From contig JAJRWM010000245.1 of assembly GCA_024276815.1 (NCBI GenBank), positions 1 through 31,876 of the forward strand: DNA of 31,876 bases, written 5' to 3'. The DNA comes from a bacterium. GTDB lineage: Bacteria; JACRDZ01; JAJRWM01. This document shows positions 17,828 through 27,381 of the stretch, one piece after another. A program made the position numbers and the translations under genes. Positions within the stretch are counted from its first letter, which is position 1. Each line of letters opens with the position of its first letter. Under the pieces are notes generated by a model. The model did not search any database, was not told where the DNA came from, and saw only the letters and a list, made by a program, of their open reading frames with translations.

Positions 17828-18700
17828 CTATTTGTTCTTCATTAAAGGGAAACCCATTTCCGCGCGTTTTTTCAGGTAAGCTTTGGAGCAGCGGCGGGTC
17901 AGGTTGCGAACCCGGGCGATATAACCAACCCGTTCGGTAACGCTGATCGCTCCCCTCGCGTCCAGCAGGTTAAAAGCGTGCGAGCATTTCATCACGAAAT
18001 CATAAGCCGGTAAAGCCAGCCCGTGTTCAAGTAGCCGCAGAGCTTCTTTTTCAAAATCGTCAAACAGCCGGAACTGTAATTTGGTATCGGCATAATCAAA
18101 GTTAAAGGCGGAAAATTCCTTCTCCGACTGAAGATGAACGTCGCGGTAAGTAATGCCGTCAGCCCATTCAATATCAAAATTGTTATCTATATTCTGTACG
18201 GCCAGGGTGATTCGTTCCAGGCCATAGGTAATTTCCACGCTGATCGGATCAAGATCAATGCTGCCGGCCTGCTGAAAATAGGTGAACTGGGTCGCTTCCA
18301 TACCGTCGAGCCAGACTTCCCAGCCCAGACCCCAGGCGCCGAGAGTAGGCGACTCCCAGTCATCCTCGACAAAACGGATATCATGTTTTTGGTTGTCAAT
18401 ACCCAGCCCGCTTAAACTACCCAGGTATAAATCGATGATGTCCCGTGGCGCGGGCTTGATGATTACCTGAAATTGGTAATAATGCTGCAAGCGGTTGGGA
18501 TTTTCTCCATAACGCCCGTCAGCCGGACGCCTTGAAGGTTCGACATAGGCGACTTTCCAGGGTTCGGGACCCAAGACCCTCAATAATGTGGCCGGGTTAA
18601 AGGTGCCGGCGCCCACCTCGATGTCATAAGGCTGCTGAATAACACAGCCGTAATCGCCCCAGTATTTCGAGAGTTTTAAAATTACGTCCTGAAAATACAA
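17828..18700 (-). CDS. glyQ: Glycyl-tRNA synthetase alpha subunit
   Basis: This 290-residue catalytic subunit activates glycine and, with GlyS, charges tRNA-Gly. The sequence is highly typical: [20 protein letters not shown] at the N-terminus, [19 protein letters not shown], and motif 3 [10 protein letters not shown]. Length is normal. It follows recO by 6 bp, leaving no room for a T-box or separate promoter. In most genomes glyS follows glyQ directly; here the HEPN/MNT pair lies in between. Confidence 0.97.
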   Translation of the reverse strand: MYFQDVILKLSKYWGDYGCVIQQPYDIEVGAGTFNPATLLRVLGPEPWKVAYVEPSRRPADGRYGENPNRLQHYYQFQVIIKPAPRDIIDLYLGSLSGLGIDNQKHDIRFVEDDWESPTLGAWGLGWEVWLDGMEATQFTYFQQAGSIDLDPISVEITYGLERITLAVQNIDNNFDIEWADGITYRDVHLQSEKEFSAFNFDYADTKLQFRLFDDFEKEALRLLEHGLALPAYDFVMKCSHAFNLLDARGAISVTERVGYIARVRNLTRRCSKAYLKKRAEMGFPLMKNK

Positions 18701-18706
18701 AATATC

Positions 18707-19432
18707 TTACTCCAGACTTCTGAAATCCCGGCCTAGATGAAATTCCCGGTAACGCCGGCAAAAAGCTTCGACCTCAGCCAGTTCGCTCCTTGTTAAAGGT
18801 ACTTTGTCCAGTTCGTCAACAGAGACCCCGCCCAACTCTTTCAGCTTTTTCCAGTTGGCCCGGTTATACAATGATGTTTTCCGGGCCGGGCCGGCGCACT
18901 CCCGACAAAGCTCACCGCCCAGTTCGGCGCTGAAAAACAACTTGGAGGATGATAGCTTTTTTCCACAATTAATGCAACCGCCGCCAACCGGGAAAATACC
19001 CATGATGAAAAACAGGTTAAGCTCGAAATAAACCTTCAGCAAGGGGAACTCATCCCGTTCCTTCAAGTAATACAATGATCGCAGAAAAAGAACAAACAAA
19101 TTTTTGTGATCCGCCGGGCCGGCCTTGTGGATAATCTCAATGAAATAGGAGGCCAGTCTTAATTTTTCCAGGTCTGTCCGGATAGGATAAAAATACTCTT
19201 CGATCAGCAGGTCGGTGACAGTGACCAAACCGTCGTCTTTCCTGGACGTGAAACTGACCACGCAGTGGCAAAAGAGGTCCAGCTTGCCGCCCCAGCGTCC
19301 CTTGAGACGGGACGCCCCCTGAACAATACCGCTGAACTTGCCGCGGTTCGGGCTGAAAAAGGTGACCAGCTTACTGGTCTCTTTGTAGGGGAAAAGATTA
19401 ATGATGATCGCTGTTTCTTTTTGAGGACGCAT
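18707..19432 (-). CDS. recO: DNA repair protein RecO
   Basis: The 241-residue protein mediates RecA loading with RecR and RecF during recombinational repair. The N-terminal OB-fold region (ETAIIINLFPYKETSKLVTF, GKFSGIVQGASRLKGRW) and the zinc-binding four cysteines (CINCGKK, then GELCRECAG) are present. Length is standard. It starts a likely recO-glyQ-HEPN-MNT-glyS-lipoprotein run on the minus strand; the recO-glyQ neighbourhood is a common arrangement. The AT-rich islet lies 49 bp upstream. Confidence 0.93.
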   Translation of the reverse strand: MRPQKETAIIINLFPYKETSKLVTFFSPNRGKFSGIVQGASRLKGRWGGKLDLFCHCVVSFTSRKDDGLVTVTDLLIEEYFYPIRTDLEKLRLASYFIEIIHKAGPADHKNLFVLFLRSLYYLKERDEFPLLKVYFELNLFFIMGIFPVGGGCINCGKKLSSSKLFFSAELGGELCRECAGPARKTSLYNRANWKKLKELGGVSVDELDKVPLTRSELAEVEAFCRRYREFHLGRDFRSLE

Positions 19433-19481
19433 AATTTGGGAAAAACTTCAGAGAGGTTTTTTAAGACAAAGCATTTGTCAA

Positions 19482-19784
19482 CTAAGCCTTCGACGCCTGG
19501 CTTTGCTTTGATCTGGATATTAATATATCTTTCAACAGTGCCAAATCATATTTCTGTATATTTTGAAATTTCAATTTTTCCCTTATTTCATCCACAGTAT
19601 GAGCGTTTACTAATTTAGCAAACGCTTCATCCATAAAAGATACAGAGGCGATTGATAAGTGATCAAAATCAATTTCAAAGGTTTTTTCCTTTTGCCAATT
19701 CCTTTCTATCAAGTTCCTTATCTTTTCCCCATCAGCTCTAGTCACAATATTATTGCCGCATTTTTTTTTAATATTTATCATCAT
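19482..19784 (-). CDS. STAS-like DUF4325 protein
   Basis: The protein has about 100 residues. Its features fit the STAS-like DUF4325 family: an N-terminal hairpin, GEKIRNLIER, a strand FEIDFDHLSIASVSFMDEAFAKL (the family's core 'IDF...VS.SF.DE' pattern), then a charged C-terminal helix. STAS folds commonly act as phospho-switch antagonists in partner-switching circuits. It lies 35 bp downstream of a STAS-GHKL ATPase on the same strand, which would be the natural partner. Start choice among ATG 19784, ATG 19781 and TTG 19796 is uncertain. It is clearly more AT-rich than recO downstream. Confidence 0.75.
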   Translation of the reverse strand: MMINIKKKCGNNIVTRADGEKIRNLIERNWQKEKTFEIDFDHLSIASVSFMDEAFAKLVNAHTVDEIREKLKFQNIQKYDLALLKDILISRSKQSQASKA

Positions 19785-19819
19785 AACCAATCCCAATCCT
19801 CGCTTGTGTTTTCACCTGC

Positions 19820-20659
19820 TCAAAAATATAAACTTTCTTTATCATAGTTTATTTTCATATCAATAATAGTTCCTTGAAAATGGTAGGGCATATTCTGATT
19901 ATGTATTTTTCTTTCTTTAAAATCCCATCGAACCTTCCCATTTCCGGACATTATATAGATATCTCCTCCATTTACTTTTAAAAACCTCAAAATATGCCAA
20001 AGACCAAAACCTCCAAGCCGGTCTGGTCTGCTAGTTACACCTTCTTTTACAGCAAACCTGATAGCCTCATAATTGTCTTTGATGTGACGATATTGAGAAT
20101 TCGTTTTTAATGATGCTAAAATTCCCTTGCCAAAATCCGTTATACATAATTTTATATTTTTAGCGCCTCCATATGATTGGGCGCAAACAAAACAACCGCT
20201 TGCCGATTCACTATGATCAAAAACATTGGTAATTGTCTCGTTAAGACTCAATTTAAGAGAATCCTTAACTCCTGAAGACAAGTTTAAATCTCGAGCAAAG
20301 ACATCTATTATTTGTTGAATATAAAGAGGTTCCATAGCCATCAGTCTCTTAAGCTGAACCGTCGTATTTCTAATTTGGGGAACTGTACTGCTATTCAAGC
20401 TAAAAAAATCATTAAAACCTACTTTGGATAATAATAATTGCAATTTCCCATCTTGCGGGTTCAGATATCGGACAACTTTACCTCTTCTGAGGCGCTCAAA
20501 TATTGTTTCAGCCAATAAAGTAATCCCAAAGGGTGTAATAAAGGTTGTCCGAGAAAGATCAAAAACAACTTCTTCCTCCGAATCCCTGGCAATATTACAC
20601 AATCTTATGATACTGTTGGAAAATCCCACAGTCAAGAGTTTAGGAAATGTGAGTTTCAA
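19820..20659 (-). CDS. STAS plus GHKL (HATPase) protein, anti-sigma/partner-switch kinase-like
   Basis: The 279-residue protein has two parts. Residues 1-95 look STAS/MlaB-like (VVFDLSRTTFITPFGITLLAE, a strand-helix unit). Residues about 110-275 are a GHKL ATPase: N-box LNETITNVFDHS at 139-150, G1 DFGKG at 175-179, G2 GGFGLWHI at 216-223. There is no phospho-acceptor His domain, so it resembles RsbW/RsbT-type serine kinases rather than two-component kinases. Start is TTG 20659 with GGGGA 9 bases upstream, and an extended -10 promoter stands about 40 bases before it. With the DUF4325 gene it makes a closed two-gene unit. The output target is unknown. Confidence 0.8.
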   Translation of the reverse strand: MKLTFPKLLTVGFSNSIIRLCNIARDSEEEVVFDLSRTTFITPFGITLLAETIFERLRRGKVVRYLNPQDGKLQLLLSKVGFNDFFSLNSSTVPQIRNTTVQLKRLMAMEPLYIQQIIDVFARDLNLSSGVKDSLKLSLNETITNVFDHSESASGCFVCAQSYGGAKNIKLCITDFGKGILASLKTNSQYRHIKDNYEAIRFAVKEGVTSRPDRLGGFGLWHILRFLKVNGGDIYIMSGNGKVRWDFKERKIHNQNMPYHFQGTIIDMKINYDKESLYF

Positions 20660-20694
20660 TTTATTATCCCCAAAACAACTTAATTCAGACAGTC

Positions 20695-20703
20695 ATTATA
20701 ACA
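20695..20703 (-). promoter_or_regulatory. Extended -10 promoter of the STAS-GHKL/DUF4325 unit
   Basis: On the minus strand TGTTATAAT is a perfect extended -10 element, 36 bases before the TTG start. No good -35 is seen, which is normal for extended -10 promoters. It suggests the islet is transcribed on its own rather than from pyrD, which ends 240 bp upstream. Confidence 0.55.
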
Positions 20704-20902
20704 TAGAGTTCTGCTTTCCCAGGTTTAAGGGCAACAAGATAGCAGGGGCATTCAATTCTCAAAAACAAAATGCTAAAAATAAGAACCTTTTTTCAAAAAA
20801 CTTTAATCGAAAGAATTCATCGCAACTTGCTACGGGGAGAGTCAATTTTAAAGATTTTCTTTATTTCGCCTGTCGGTACTTTTATTCAGTCAACACTAAA
20901 TA

Positions 20903-21823
20903 TCAGGAAAGATCAATACTGCCAATCAGGTTTCTAATACCACCAATATTATTTTTAGCCAGATAACTTTTTATCCCCTGAGCGATGTTTAAGGGCGCCT
21001 TCGGATCACGGAAGATCGCCGTGCCGACACTGACCGCGCCGGCGCCGCAGATGATAAACTCCAGAGCGTCATCGGCGGTCATAATGCCGCCTCCCCCCAG
21101 AATGGGAATTTTGAGCGCCTGATACACCTCATGAACCATCCGTAAAGCCACCGGCTTGATCGCCGGACCGGATAACCCGCCGGTAATTGTCGCCAGACAA
21201 GGTTTCCGGGTATTGACGTCAACCGCCAGCCCCTTCAGGGTATTGATTAAAGAGACCACGTCCGCTCCAGCCTCCATGACCCGCTCGGCGATTATGACAA
21301 TATCGGTGACATTGGGGGGTAATTTGGCGATTAAAGGATAATCGGTGGCGGCTCTTACTTTTTTGATTAAGGCAGCCGCCATGACCGGATCAGTGCCAAA
21401 GGCGATTCCGCCCTGCTTGACGTTGGGACAGGAAATGTTGATTTCCAGCCCGGCGATCCCCTCATTACCATTCAGCCCCCTGACTACTTCAAGATATTCA
21501 TCTTCCGTTCGCCCGGCGACATTGACAATGACCCTGGTGTTAATCTTTTGCAATAGAGGTAAAATATCTTTCAGGAAGGCCGCCAAGCCTACGTTTTCCA
21601 GGCCAATTGAGTTAAGCAGCCCACAAGAGGTTTCCCAAAGCCGAGGCGGAGGATTACCAACCCTGGGTTCCGGGGTTACCGCTTTGGTTACAATACCGCC
21701 CAGTTCGGCAATGTCAAAAAAAGGCCGCAACTCAAGACCGTAGCCGGCGGTCCCCGAAGCGGTCAGTACCGGGTTCTTAAGCTCGATCGGCCCTAAACCG
21801 GTCGATAAATCAGGATTATTCAT
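20903..21823 (-). CDS. pyrD: Dihydroorotate dehydrogenase B, catalytic subunit
   Basis: The FMN enzyme oxidises dihydroorotate to orotate in pyrimidine synthesis; the type-B form works with PyrK and NAD+. The 306-residue protein shows NPVLTASGTAGYG, EINISCPNVKQGG with the family's active-site Cys, PLIAKLPPNVTD, and the FMN-phosphate loop GGGGIMTADDALEF. I prefer ATG 21823 over GTG 21832, because AGGTGG lies 5 bases before it. It is third in carB-pyrK-pyrD, separated from pyrK by a 133 bp gap that holds a hairpin repeat. Confidence 0.95.
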   Translation of the reverse strand: MNNPDLSTGLGPIELKNPVLTASGTAGYGLELRPFFDIAELGGIVTKAVTPEPRVGNPPPRLWETSCGLLNSIGLENVGLAAFLKDILPLLQKINTRVIVNVAGRTEDEYLEVVRGLNGNEGIAGLEINISCPNVKQGGIAFGTDPVMAAALIKKVRAATDYPLIAKLPPNVTDIVIIAERVMEAGADVVSLINTLKGLAVDVNTRKPCLATITGGLSGPAIKPVALRMVHEVYQALKIPILGGGGIMTADDALEFIICGAGAVSVGTAIFRDPKAPLNIAQGIKSYLAKNNIGGIRNLIGSIDLS

Positions 21824-21904
21824 ATTTTCCACCTGTTCGTTACTGTTATAAAAAAATTATGTTTAAACCTTGGAAACCCCTTCTAAAGTTTTAGGAAGGG
21901 GGGC

Positions 21905-21943
21905 GCGGGGGGAGAACCCTTTTACAAAAGGGTGTCCCCCCGC
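21905..21943. repeat. GGGGGA-AACC hairpin repeat, copy 3, between pyrK and pyrD
   Basis: GCGGGGGGA plus ACCCTTTT on the left pairs with AAAAGGGT plus TCCCCCCGC on the right, with small bulges and an AC loop. A second hairpin abuts it (CCCCTTCTAAA at 21877 with TTTAGGAAGGGG ending at 21901). The structure sits inside the operon and may reduce read-through into pyrD or be an inserted repeat. Confidence 0.6.
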
Positions 21944-21956
21944 ACATCCTCTGCTC

Positions 21957-22754
21957 CTAAATCTTTGAAAGTTCCACTTCGTCAGCGTTAAATACCGGTC
22001 CGTCATGGCAGACCTTGAAATAACCTTCCCCATGAGCTTTTTTAACGGCGCAGCCCAGACAGACGCCGAAACCGCAGGCCATGCGGGCTTCCAGTGAGAT
22101 TTGCGCTTTCAGGTCATATTTACCGGCTAAAGCTTGCACCGCTTTAAGCATGGGATTCGGCCCGCAGGCGAAAATAGTTGGTTTTGAAAAGTGAAATTCC
22201 TCATTTATTTTAGCTTCCACTAACTCCGTGATAAAACCGTGGTAACCGTACGAACCGTCATCGGTCGCGATATTACCAGGTGGAATCGGTATAACCTCGC
22301 CAGCGCCAATCGCCTGGTAAAATCCAAGGTCGCGGGCGCCGAAAAAGGGAACATAGTGAATGTCTCTTAACGCCAGTTTATGATGTATCTTATTGAGCGC
22401 CGCCCAGCCGATGCCGCCTCCGATCAGTATTGCCGATTCCAGGTCAGGTTCGATTTCAAAGCCCCGCCCCAGTGGGCCAAAGACACTGAGTTTTTCACCG
22501 GCTTTTTTGCGGCTAAGCAGCTCCGTGCCTGTGCCGACGACCTGATAAAGGACCTCAATCTGACCATTATCCTGATCAATATTGTAAAAACAGAAAGGAC
22601 GTCTTAGCAGTGGGTCGTAATTCTCGCTAATTAATAATTGAACAAACTGACCGACCCTTGCCTGACGGGCGACCAGCGGCGAACCCAGTTTGAGCAGGAA
22701 TACTCCCGCCCCCCGATCCCGGTTCTCAAGAATCTTCGCTTGTTCGGCCAGCAA
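21957..22754 (-). CDS. pyrK: Dihydroorotate dehydrogenase B, electron-transfer subunit
   Basis: This FAD and [2Fe-2S] protein passes electrons from PyrD to NAD+. The 265 residues show the FAD-binding [12 protein letters not shown] segment, the nucleotide loop [24 protein letters not shown], and the C-terminal [2Fe-2S] cysteines in [15 protein letters not shown] with a final Cys in VCHDG. The start is probably TTG 22754 with AGGAG 10 bases upstream; it overlaps the carB 3' end by 29 bp, which implies coupling. Confidence 0.93.
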   Translation of the reverse strand: MLAEQAKILENRDRGAGVFLLKLGSPLVARQARVGQFVQLLISENYDPLLRRPFCFYNIDQDNGQIEVLYQVVGTGTELLSRKKAGEKLSVFGPLGRGFEIEPDLESAILIGGGIGWAALNKIHHKLALRDIHYVPFFGARDLGFYQAIGAGEVIPIPPGNIATDDGSYGYHGFITELVEAKINEEFHFSKPTIFACGPNPMLKAVQALAGKYDLKAQISLEARMACGFGVCLGCAVKKAHGEGYFKVCHDGPVFNADEVELSKI

Positions 22755-25700
22755 GGGCGTGATACTCCTGAATGGATTTTACCTGTAATTCCCCGCGGCG
22801 CATGGCGGCAATCCCGGTAGCGGCGGCTTTGGCGGCCGCAATGGTCGTGATGATGGGAATCTGTCGTTTGATGGCTTCCCGGCGAATCGACAGCTCGTCA
22901 AACTTGGACGCCCTGCCCAGTGGGGTGTTAACGATAATATCTATTTTGCCATCCTTAAGCAGGTCCACAACGGTGGGACGGCCTTCTTTAACCTTGAAAA
23001 CCGTTTCCGCCTCCAAGCCATGTTCGTTTAAATAACGAGCCTTGCCGGTCGTGGCGACGATGGTAAAACCCAGTTCCACGAAATGTTTAACAACATCGGC
23101 GACAAGAGGCTTATCGTGATCGTTGACGCTGACGAAAAGACTGCCCTTCGTGGGCAAAGGCTGCCCGGCCGCCGCCTGGCTCTTGGCAAAAGCCCAGCCG
23201 AAATCAGTGTCAATACCCATCACTTCGCCGGTGGAGCGCATTTCCGGCCCCAGGATAATGTCCGTACCCGGGAATTTCACAAAGGGCAGAACCGCTTCCT
23301 TGACAGCGACATAATTACCCGGCTCCAACTCCGATAAATTCATATCTTTCAGTTTTTTGCCCACCATCAACCGGGCAGCAACCTTGGCCAGGGGAACCCC
23401 GGTGGCCTTACTGACAAACGGCAGGGTGCGTGAAGCGCGGGGATTAACTTCCAGGACATAAATCGTTCCCCGTGAGACGGCGAACTGAATATTCAGCGGG
23501 CCGACCACCTTTAATTCCAACGCCAGTTGGCGGGTCATTTCCTTGATCTGAACGATAACCTCTTCCTCAATGGAAATTGGCGGTAAAGCGCAGGCGCTGT
23601 CGCCGGAATGGATGCCGGCCTGCTCGATATGCTCCATGATACCGCCGATGAAAACATCCTCGCCGTCACACAGAGCGTCCACGTCAATTTCCGTCGCGTC
23701 TTCAACAAATTTATCAATCAAAACAGGATGCTCAGGATTAACCTGGATCGCGCTCCGCATGTAGGTGGCCAGCTTCTCATCGTCGTAGATAATTTCCATC
23801 GCCCGGCCGCCCAAAACATAACTGGGACGCACCAGAACCGGATAGCCAATCCGGTGAGCGATCTTGATGGCGCCCTCGAAGGAATAGCTGACATCACTGT
23901 CCGGCTGGACCAGACCCAACTTGTCAATGATCTCCTTGAAACGCTCACGGTTCTCGGCAATATCTATACTGTCAGGCGAGGTTCCCAGTATTGGAACGCC
24001 GGCGTTATACAAAGGCAGGGCCAGCTTCAAAGGCGTCTGCCCGCCAAACTGGACGATCACCCCGAGGGGGTTTTCCTTCTTGATTATGGCCATCACGTCC
24101 TCAGCGGTCAACGGCTCAAAATACAGGCGATCCGATGTGTCGTAATCAGTGCTGACTGTTTCCGGATTGCTGTTGACCATAATGGTCTCATAGCCCAGTT
24201 CCCGCAGAGCGTAGGAGCCATGAACACAGGTATAGTCAAATTCAATGCCCTGACCAATGCGGTTCGGACCGCTGCCGAGGATCATTACTTTCTCTTTATC
24301 GGACGTGCGGACTTCATCTTCGCTTTCATAGCTCGAATAGTAATAAGGCGTGTGCGCCTCAAACTCGGCGGCGCAGGTGTCAACCGTCTTGAATACCGGT
24401 CTGATGTCCGACCCTTCCCGATGCTCCCGCAGTTCTTTTTCCGACACTTTCAGGAGATAGGATAATTGCTTGTCCGAAAAACCGTATTCCTTGGCCTGAC
24501 GCAATAAAGCCGTCGGCAATGTATCTATCGTCAGCTTTTCCAGTTTCAGCCCAAGATCGAGAATTTCTTTGATGTTATGTAAAAACCAGCGGTCAATTTT
24601 GGTGTATTCGAAAATTTCGTCAATACTCATTCCGCGTTCCAGCGCTTCTTGCAGATAAAAAATACGGTCAGCGTTGGGTAAACGCAGTTTTTCGATTAAT
24701 TCTTCCAGATTGGCGCATTTTTCTTCCTTGCCATCGTTGCCCAGACCAAAGCGGCCGGTTTCCAGGGAGCGCAGTCCCTTTTGCAGCGACTCCTTAAAGG
24801 TGCGGCCAATCGACATCGCCTCCCCTACCGATTTCATCTGCGGGCCCAGCGTGGTATCCCCGCCCGGGAACTTCTCAAAGGCGAAACGGGGAATCTTGGT
24901 CACCACGTAATCAATCATCGGCTCAAAGGAAGCCGGGGTTTCCTTAGTAATGTCATTGGGAATTTCATCCAGGGTATAACCAAGAGCCAGCTTGGCGGCA
25001 ATCTTGGCGATGGGAAAACCGGTGGCTTTGGAGGCCAGCGCGGAACTGCGGCTAACCCGGGGGTTCATCTCGATAACAACCAGGTCCCCATTGTCGGGAT
25101 TAACAGCGAACTGGACGTTGGAGCCGCCGGTATCAACGCCGATCTCCCGCATAATGGCGAGCGCCGCGTTACGCATAACCTGGTATTCCTTGTCGCTGAG
25201 AGTCTGCGCCGGGGCCACCGTTATCGAATCGCCGGTGTGCACGCCCATAGGATCAAAATTCTCGATCGAGCAAATGACGACCACGTTGTCGTTTTGATCC
25301 CGCATGACTTCCAGTTCATACTCCTTCCAGCCCAGAATGGACTGCTCAATTAAAACCTCCTGGATGGGACTACTTTCCATGCCCCAGACCACCGCTTTTT
25401 CAAACTCCTCCCGGTTGTAGGCGATGCTGCCGCCGGAACCGCCCATGGTGAATGAGGGACGGATAATCAGGGGAAAACCTATTTCCTCAGCCAGTTGATT
25501 CGCCTCTTCCTGATTTTTACAGAATCCGGAGTGGGGAACCTTCAGGCCGATTTTATCCATGGCGTTACGAAACAGCCGGCGGTCTTCCGCTTTCCGGATC
25601 GCTTCGAGCGACGCGCCGATCAATTCCACGCCGTATTTTTCCAGGACGCCGCCGGCAGCCAGTTCAACCGTAACATTGAGCGCTGTCTGGCCGCCCATGG

Positions 25701-25965
25701 TCGGAAGCAGGGCGTCTGGTTTCTCAATAGCGATTATTTTTTCAATCACTTCCGCCGTGATGGGTTCGATATAGGTGTGAGCGGCCATTTCCGGATCGGT
25801 CATGATGGTGGCCGGGTTGGAGTTGACCAGAACGATCTGACACCCCTCTTCGGCCAGCGCTTTGCAGGCCTGGGTGCCGGAATAGTCAAATTCGCAGGCC
25901 TGTCCGATGACAATCGGCCCGGAACCAATGAGTAGTATTTTATGTAAATCCGTACGTTTTGGCAT
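22726..25965 (-). CDS. carB: Carbamoyl-phosphate synthase, large subunit
   Basis: The enzyme makes carbamoyl phosphate from bicarbonate, ammonia (from glutamine via CarA) and 2 ATP. The 1079-residue protein has the two duplicated ATP-grasp halves, each starting with a nucleotide-binding motif ([20 protein letters not shown] near residue 14; [16 protein letters not shown] in the second half). The C-terminal 130 residues form the MGS-like allosteric domain ([16 protein letters not shown]). Length matches the family. carA is not in view; carB opens this pyrimidine operon and is followed by pyrK and pyrD. A sigma-70-type promoter is visible upstream. Confidence 0.97.
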   Translation of the reverse strand: MPKRTDLHKILLIGSGPIVIGQACEFDYSGTQACKALAEEGCQIVLVNSNPATIMTDPEMAAHTYIEPITAEVIEKIIAIEKPDALLPTMGGQTALNVTVELAAGGVLEKYGVELIGASLEAIRKAEDRRLFRNAMDKIGLKVPHSGFCKNQEEANQLAEEIGFPLIIRPSFTMGGSGGSIAYNREEFEKAVVWGMESSPIQEVLIEQSILGWKEYELEVMRDQNDNVVVICSIENFDPMGVHTGDSITVAPAQTLSDKEYQVMRNAALAIMREIGVDTGGSNVQFAVNPDNGDLVVIEMNPRVSRSSALASKATGFPIAKIAAKLALGYTLDEIPNDITKETPASFEPMIDYVVTKIPRFAFEKFPGGDTTLGPQMKSVGEAMSIGRTFKESLQKGLRSLETGRFGLGNDGKEEKCANLEELIEKLRLPNADRIFYLQEALERGMSIDEIFEYTKIDRWFLHNIKEILDLGLKLEKLTIDTLPTALLRQAKEYGFSDKQLSYLLKVSEKELREHREGSDIRPVFKTVDTCAAEFEAHTPYYYSSYESEDEVRTSDKEKVMILGSGPNRIGQGIEFDYTCVHGSYALRELGYETIMVNSNPETVSTDYDTSDRLYFEPLTAEDVMAIIKKENPLGVIVQFGGQTPLKLALPLYNAGVPILGTSPDSIDIAENRERFKEIIDKLGLVQPDSDVSYSFEGAIKIAHRIGYPVLVRPSYVLGGRAMEIIYDDEKLATYMRSAIQVNPEHPVLIDKFVEDATEIDVDALCDGEDVFIGGIMEHIEQAGIHSGDSACALPPISIEEEVIVQIKEMTRQLALELKVVGPLNIQFAVSRGTIYVLEVNPRASRTLPFVSKATGVPLAKVAARLMVGKKLKDMNLSELEPGNYVAVKEAVLPFVKFPGTDIILGPEMRSTGEVMGIDTDFGWAFAKSQAAAGQPLPTKGSLFVSVNDHDKPLVADVVKHFVELGFTIVATTGKARYLNEHGLEAETVFKVKEGRPTVVDLLKDGKIDIIVNTPLGRASKFDELSIRREAIKRQIPIITTIAAAKAAATGIAAMRRGELQVKSIQEYHALAGRTSEDS

Positions 25966-26002
25966 CTTTCGCGGACAGCTTCCCGATAAATAACTTCCTG
26001 CT

Positions 26003-26032
26003 ATTCTACGTTAGCCAGCGCCAATACGTCAA
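26003..26032 (-). promoter_or_regulatory. Sigma-70-like promoter of carB-pyrK-pyrD
   Basis: On the minus strand TTGACG (26032-26027) and TAGAAT (26008-26003) are separated by 18 bases. Transcription would start about 30 bases before the carB ATG. Both hexamers match the consensus at five of six positions. Confidence 0.55.
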
Positions 26033-26049
26033 GCACTGGTCGACAACAA

Positions 26050-26064
26050 CCAGGGTCATTCAAT
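26050..26064 (-). repeat. ATTGAATGACCCTGG repeat, distal copy
   Basis: The minus strand reads ATTGAATGACCCTGG, identical to 30816-30830 on the plus strand and closely matched at 30599. The two identical copies flank the hydrogenase operon in opposite orientation. Confidence 0.5.
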
Positions 26065-26176
26065 CATCCATATGAAAAAGCAAAGAAACATCGTACCCCC
26101 CGGCCTGAAAACAGACCGCCGCAAAAAATTAAGCTATTCCCGCACCCAAGCCGATAAAAAAATATCGAATAGTTAG

Positions 26177-26204
26177 TTGACAGTTCAAAGTATTATCATA
26201 TACA
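26177..26204 (+). promoter_or_regulatory. Sigma-70-like promoter of the hydrogenase operon
   Basis: TTGACA at 26177-26182 matches the -35 consensus exactly and is followed after 16 bases by TATACA at 26199-26204. The first hydrogenase gene begins about 97 bases downstream, leaving a leader of about 90 bases. Confidence 0.5.
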
Positions 26205-26301
26205 GATATGACATGAATAATTTTATTATCTTGATGGAAAGATTGGAAACCAGTTAATTGCTCTTACTTTTAGCCATACTTTCTTTGTTAAGGGTTAGCT
26301 G

Positions 26302-27357
26302 ATGAAAGTTTTAACCCTCAGTAAAAAAAACGCCACGCCTTTTTTCGAAGCCTTGAAAAGCTTCGGCAAAACCTATGGCCCGGTCGAAAAAGGCGAAAAG
26401 GCCTACTCCTTTCAGCCGGTCGAAAGTTTTTCTCAATTGGCCCTGGATTACAAGCGCACTATCCTGCCGCTGAAAAAATTCTTTTACAAGCCCTGCCAGC
26501 CGGTATTTCATTTTAACAAGGATTCAGGCTATCAGCCGGCTGAAGAAGACCTCGAAGAAAAGATAGTGCTTTTTGGCGTCCATCCCTGCGATATCAACGC
26601 CCTGAATATCCTGGACCTGGTTAATTCCGGACCCTATGTTGATAATTATTATTTCGTTAAAAGACAAAACAATCTGATTATAGGTATCAGCTGTATGCCC
26701 GATGAATTATGCTTCTGCCGTTCGATGAGCACCGATTTCGCGGAAACCGGGTTTGACCTGTTCCTGAGCGATATCGGTGATTCCTACGTCGTGCGGGTCG
26801 GCACCGGTATCGGCGACGATATGGTTAACGCCGTCCCGGACCTGTTCAGCCCGATTGACGAAGAAAGCTCCAGAGCCTACAAAGACTCTTCCAATGAACG
26901 CTCGGCAATGTTTCAGCGCTATATTGAACTGAGCGATCTGCCGGAGATCATGGACCTGGAATTTCACTCTGAGCTATGGGAAAAACTGGGCGAGCGTTGC
27001 CTGGCCTGCGGCAGTTGTTCCATGATCTGCCCTACCTGCAATTGTTATAATATTATTGATAAACTCAACCTCGACCAAAAGACAGGCGAGCGTATCCGGC
27101 AGTGGGACTCGTGCCTGTTCAAAGATTTCGCGGAAGTGTCCGGCGGTCATAATTTCAGAAGTAAACGAGCTTCCCGGGTACAGCAACGCTACCTGCATAA
27201 ACAGCAGGGCTTCGTTGAACAGTACGGCCGGCCCAGTTGCGTCGGTTGCGGGCGCTGTACCATGGTCTGCCCGGCTAAAATCGATATCGTGGAAATTCTT
27301 CATACGATAAGAGGCGAAAGAAACCACCGGCGTCGCAAGAGCGACCGGAGAAGATAA
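26302..27357 (+). CDS. hydB: Group 3b NiFe hydrogenase, beta (iron-sulfur) subunit
   Basis: The 351-residue protein matches the HydB/HyhB family, also called sulfhydrogenase beta subunit, which passes electrons between the hydrogenase core and the flavin subunit. The family N-terminal domain (KTYGPVEKGEKAYSFQPV, FGVHPCDINALNILD) is followed by two [4Fe-4S] motifs: CLACGSCSMICPTC at residues 233-246 and CVGCGRCTMVCP from residue 313. AAGGG lies 7 bases before ATG 26302. It is the first gene of an operon in the order hydB, hydG, hydD, hydA, the same as the Pyrococcus furiosus soluble hydrogenase I operon. A sulfur-reductase side activity has been reported for archaeal members; that is not provable here. 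Confidence 0.9.
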   Translation: MKVLTLSKKNATPFFEALKSFGKTYGPVEKGEKAYSFQPVESFSQLALDYKRTILPLKKFFYKPCQPVFHFNKDSGYQPAEEDLEEKIVLFGVHPCDINALNILDLVNSGPYVDNYYFVKRQNNLIIGISCMPDELCFCRSMSTDFAETGFDLFLSDIGDSYVVRVGTGIGDDMVNAVPDLFSPIDEESSRAYKDSSNERSAMFQRYIELSDLPEIMDLEFHSELWEKLGERCLACGSCSMICPTCNCYNIIDKLNLDQKTGERIRQWDSCLFKDFAEVSGGHNFRSKRASRVQQRYLHKQQGFVEQYGRPSCVGCGRCTMVCPAKIDIVEILHTIRGERNHRRRKSDRRR

Positions 27358-27381
27358 TCATAAAAGAAGGGTTAATAAGCT

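Larger units (their letters stand above)
25966..26301. other. Divergent intergenic region between carB and hydrogenase operon
   Basis: This 336 bp gap holds one promoter for each direction (26003-26032 minus, 26177-26204 plus) and a 15 bp repeat at 26050-26064 that recurs in inverted orientation beyond the hydrogenase operon. No ORF in it looks coding. No recognisable pyrimidine attenuator is seen before carB, whose leader is only about 30 bases. Confidence 0.5.

Noticed and set aside
18701-18706. T-box riboswitch before glyQ
   Set aside because: Only 6 bp separate recO and glyQ, so there is no room for a T-box leader.
20424-20966. 180-residue plus-strand ORF over the STAS-GHKL gene start and the pyrD end
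   Set aside because: It is antisense to two well-supported genes and has no domain-like content; the AT-rich gap 20660-20902 shows only the promoter.
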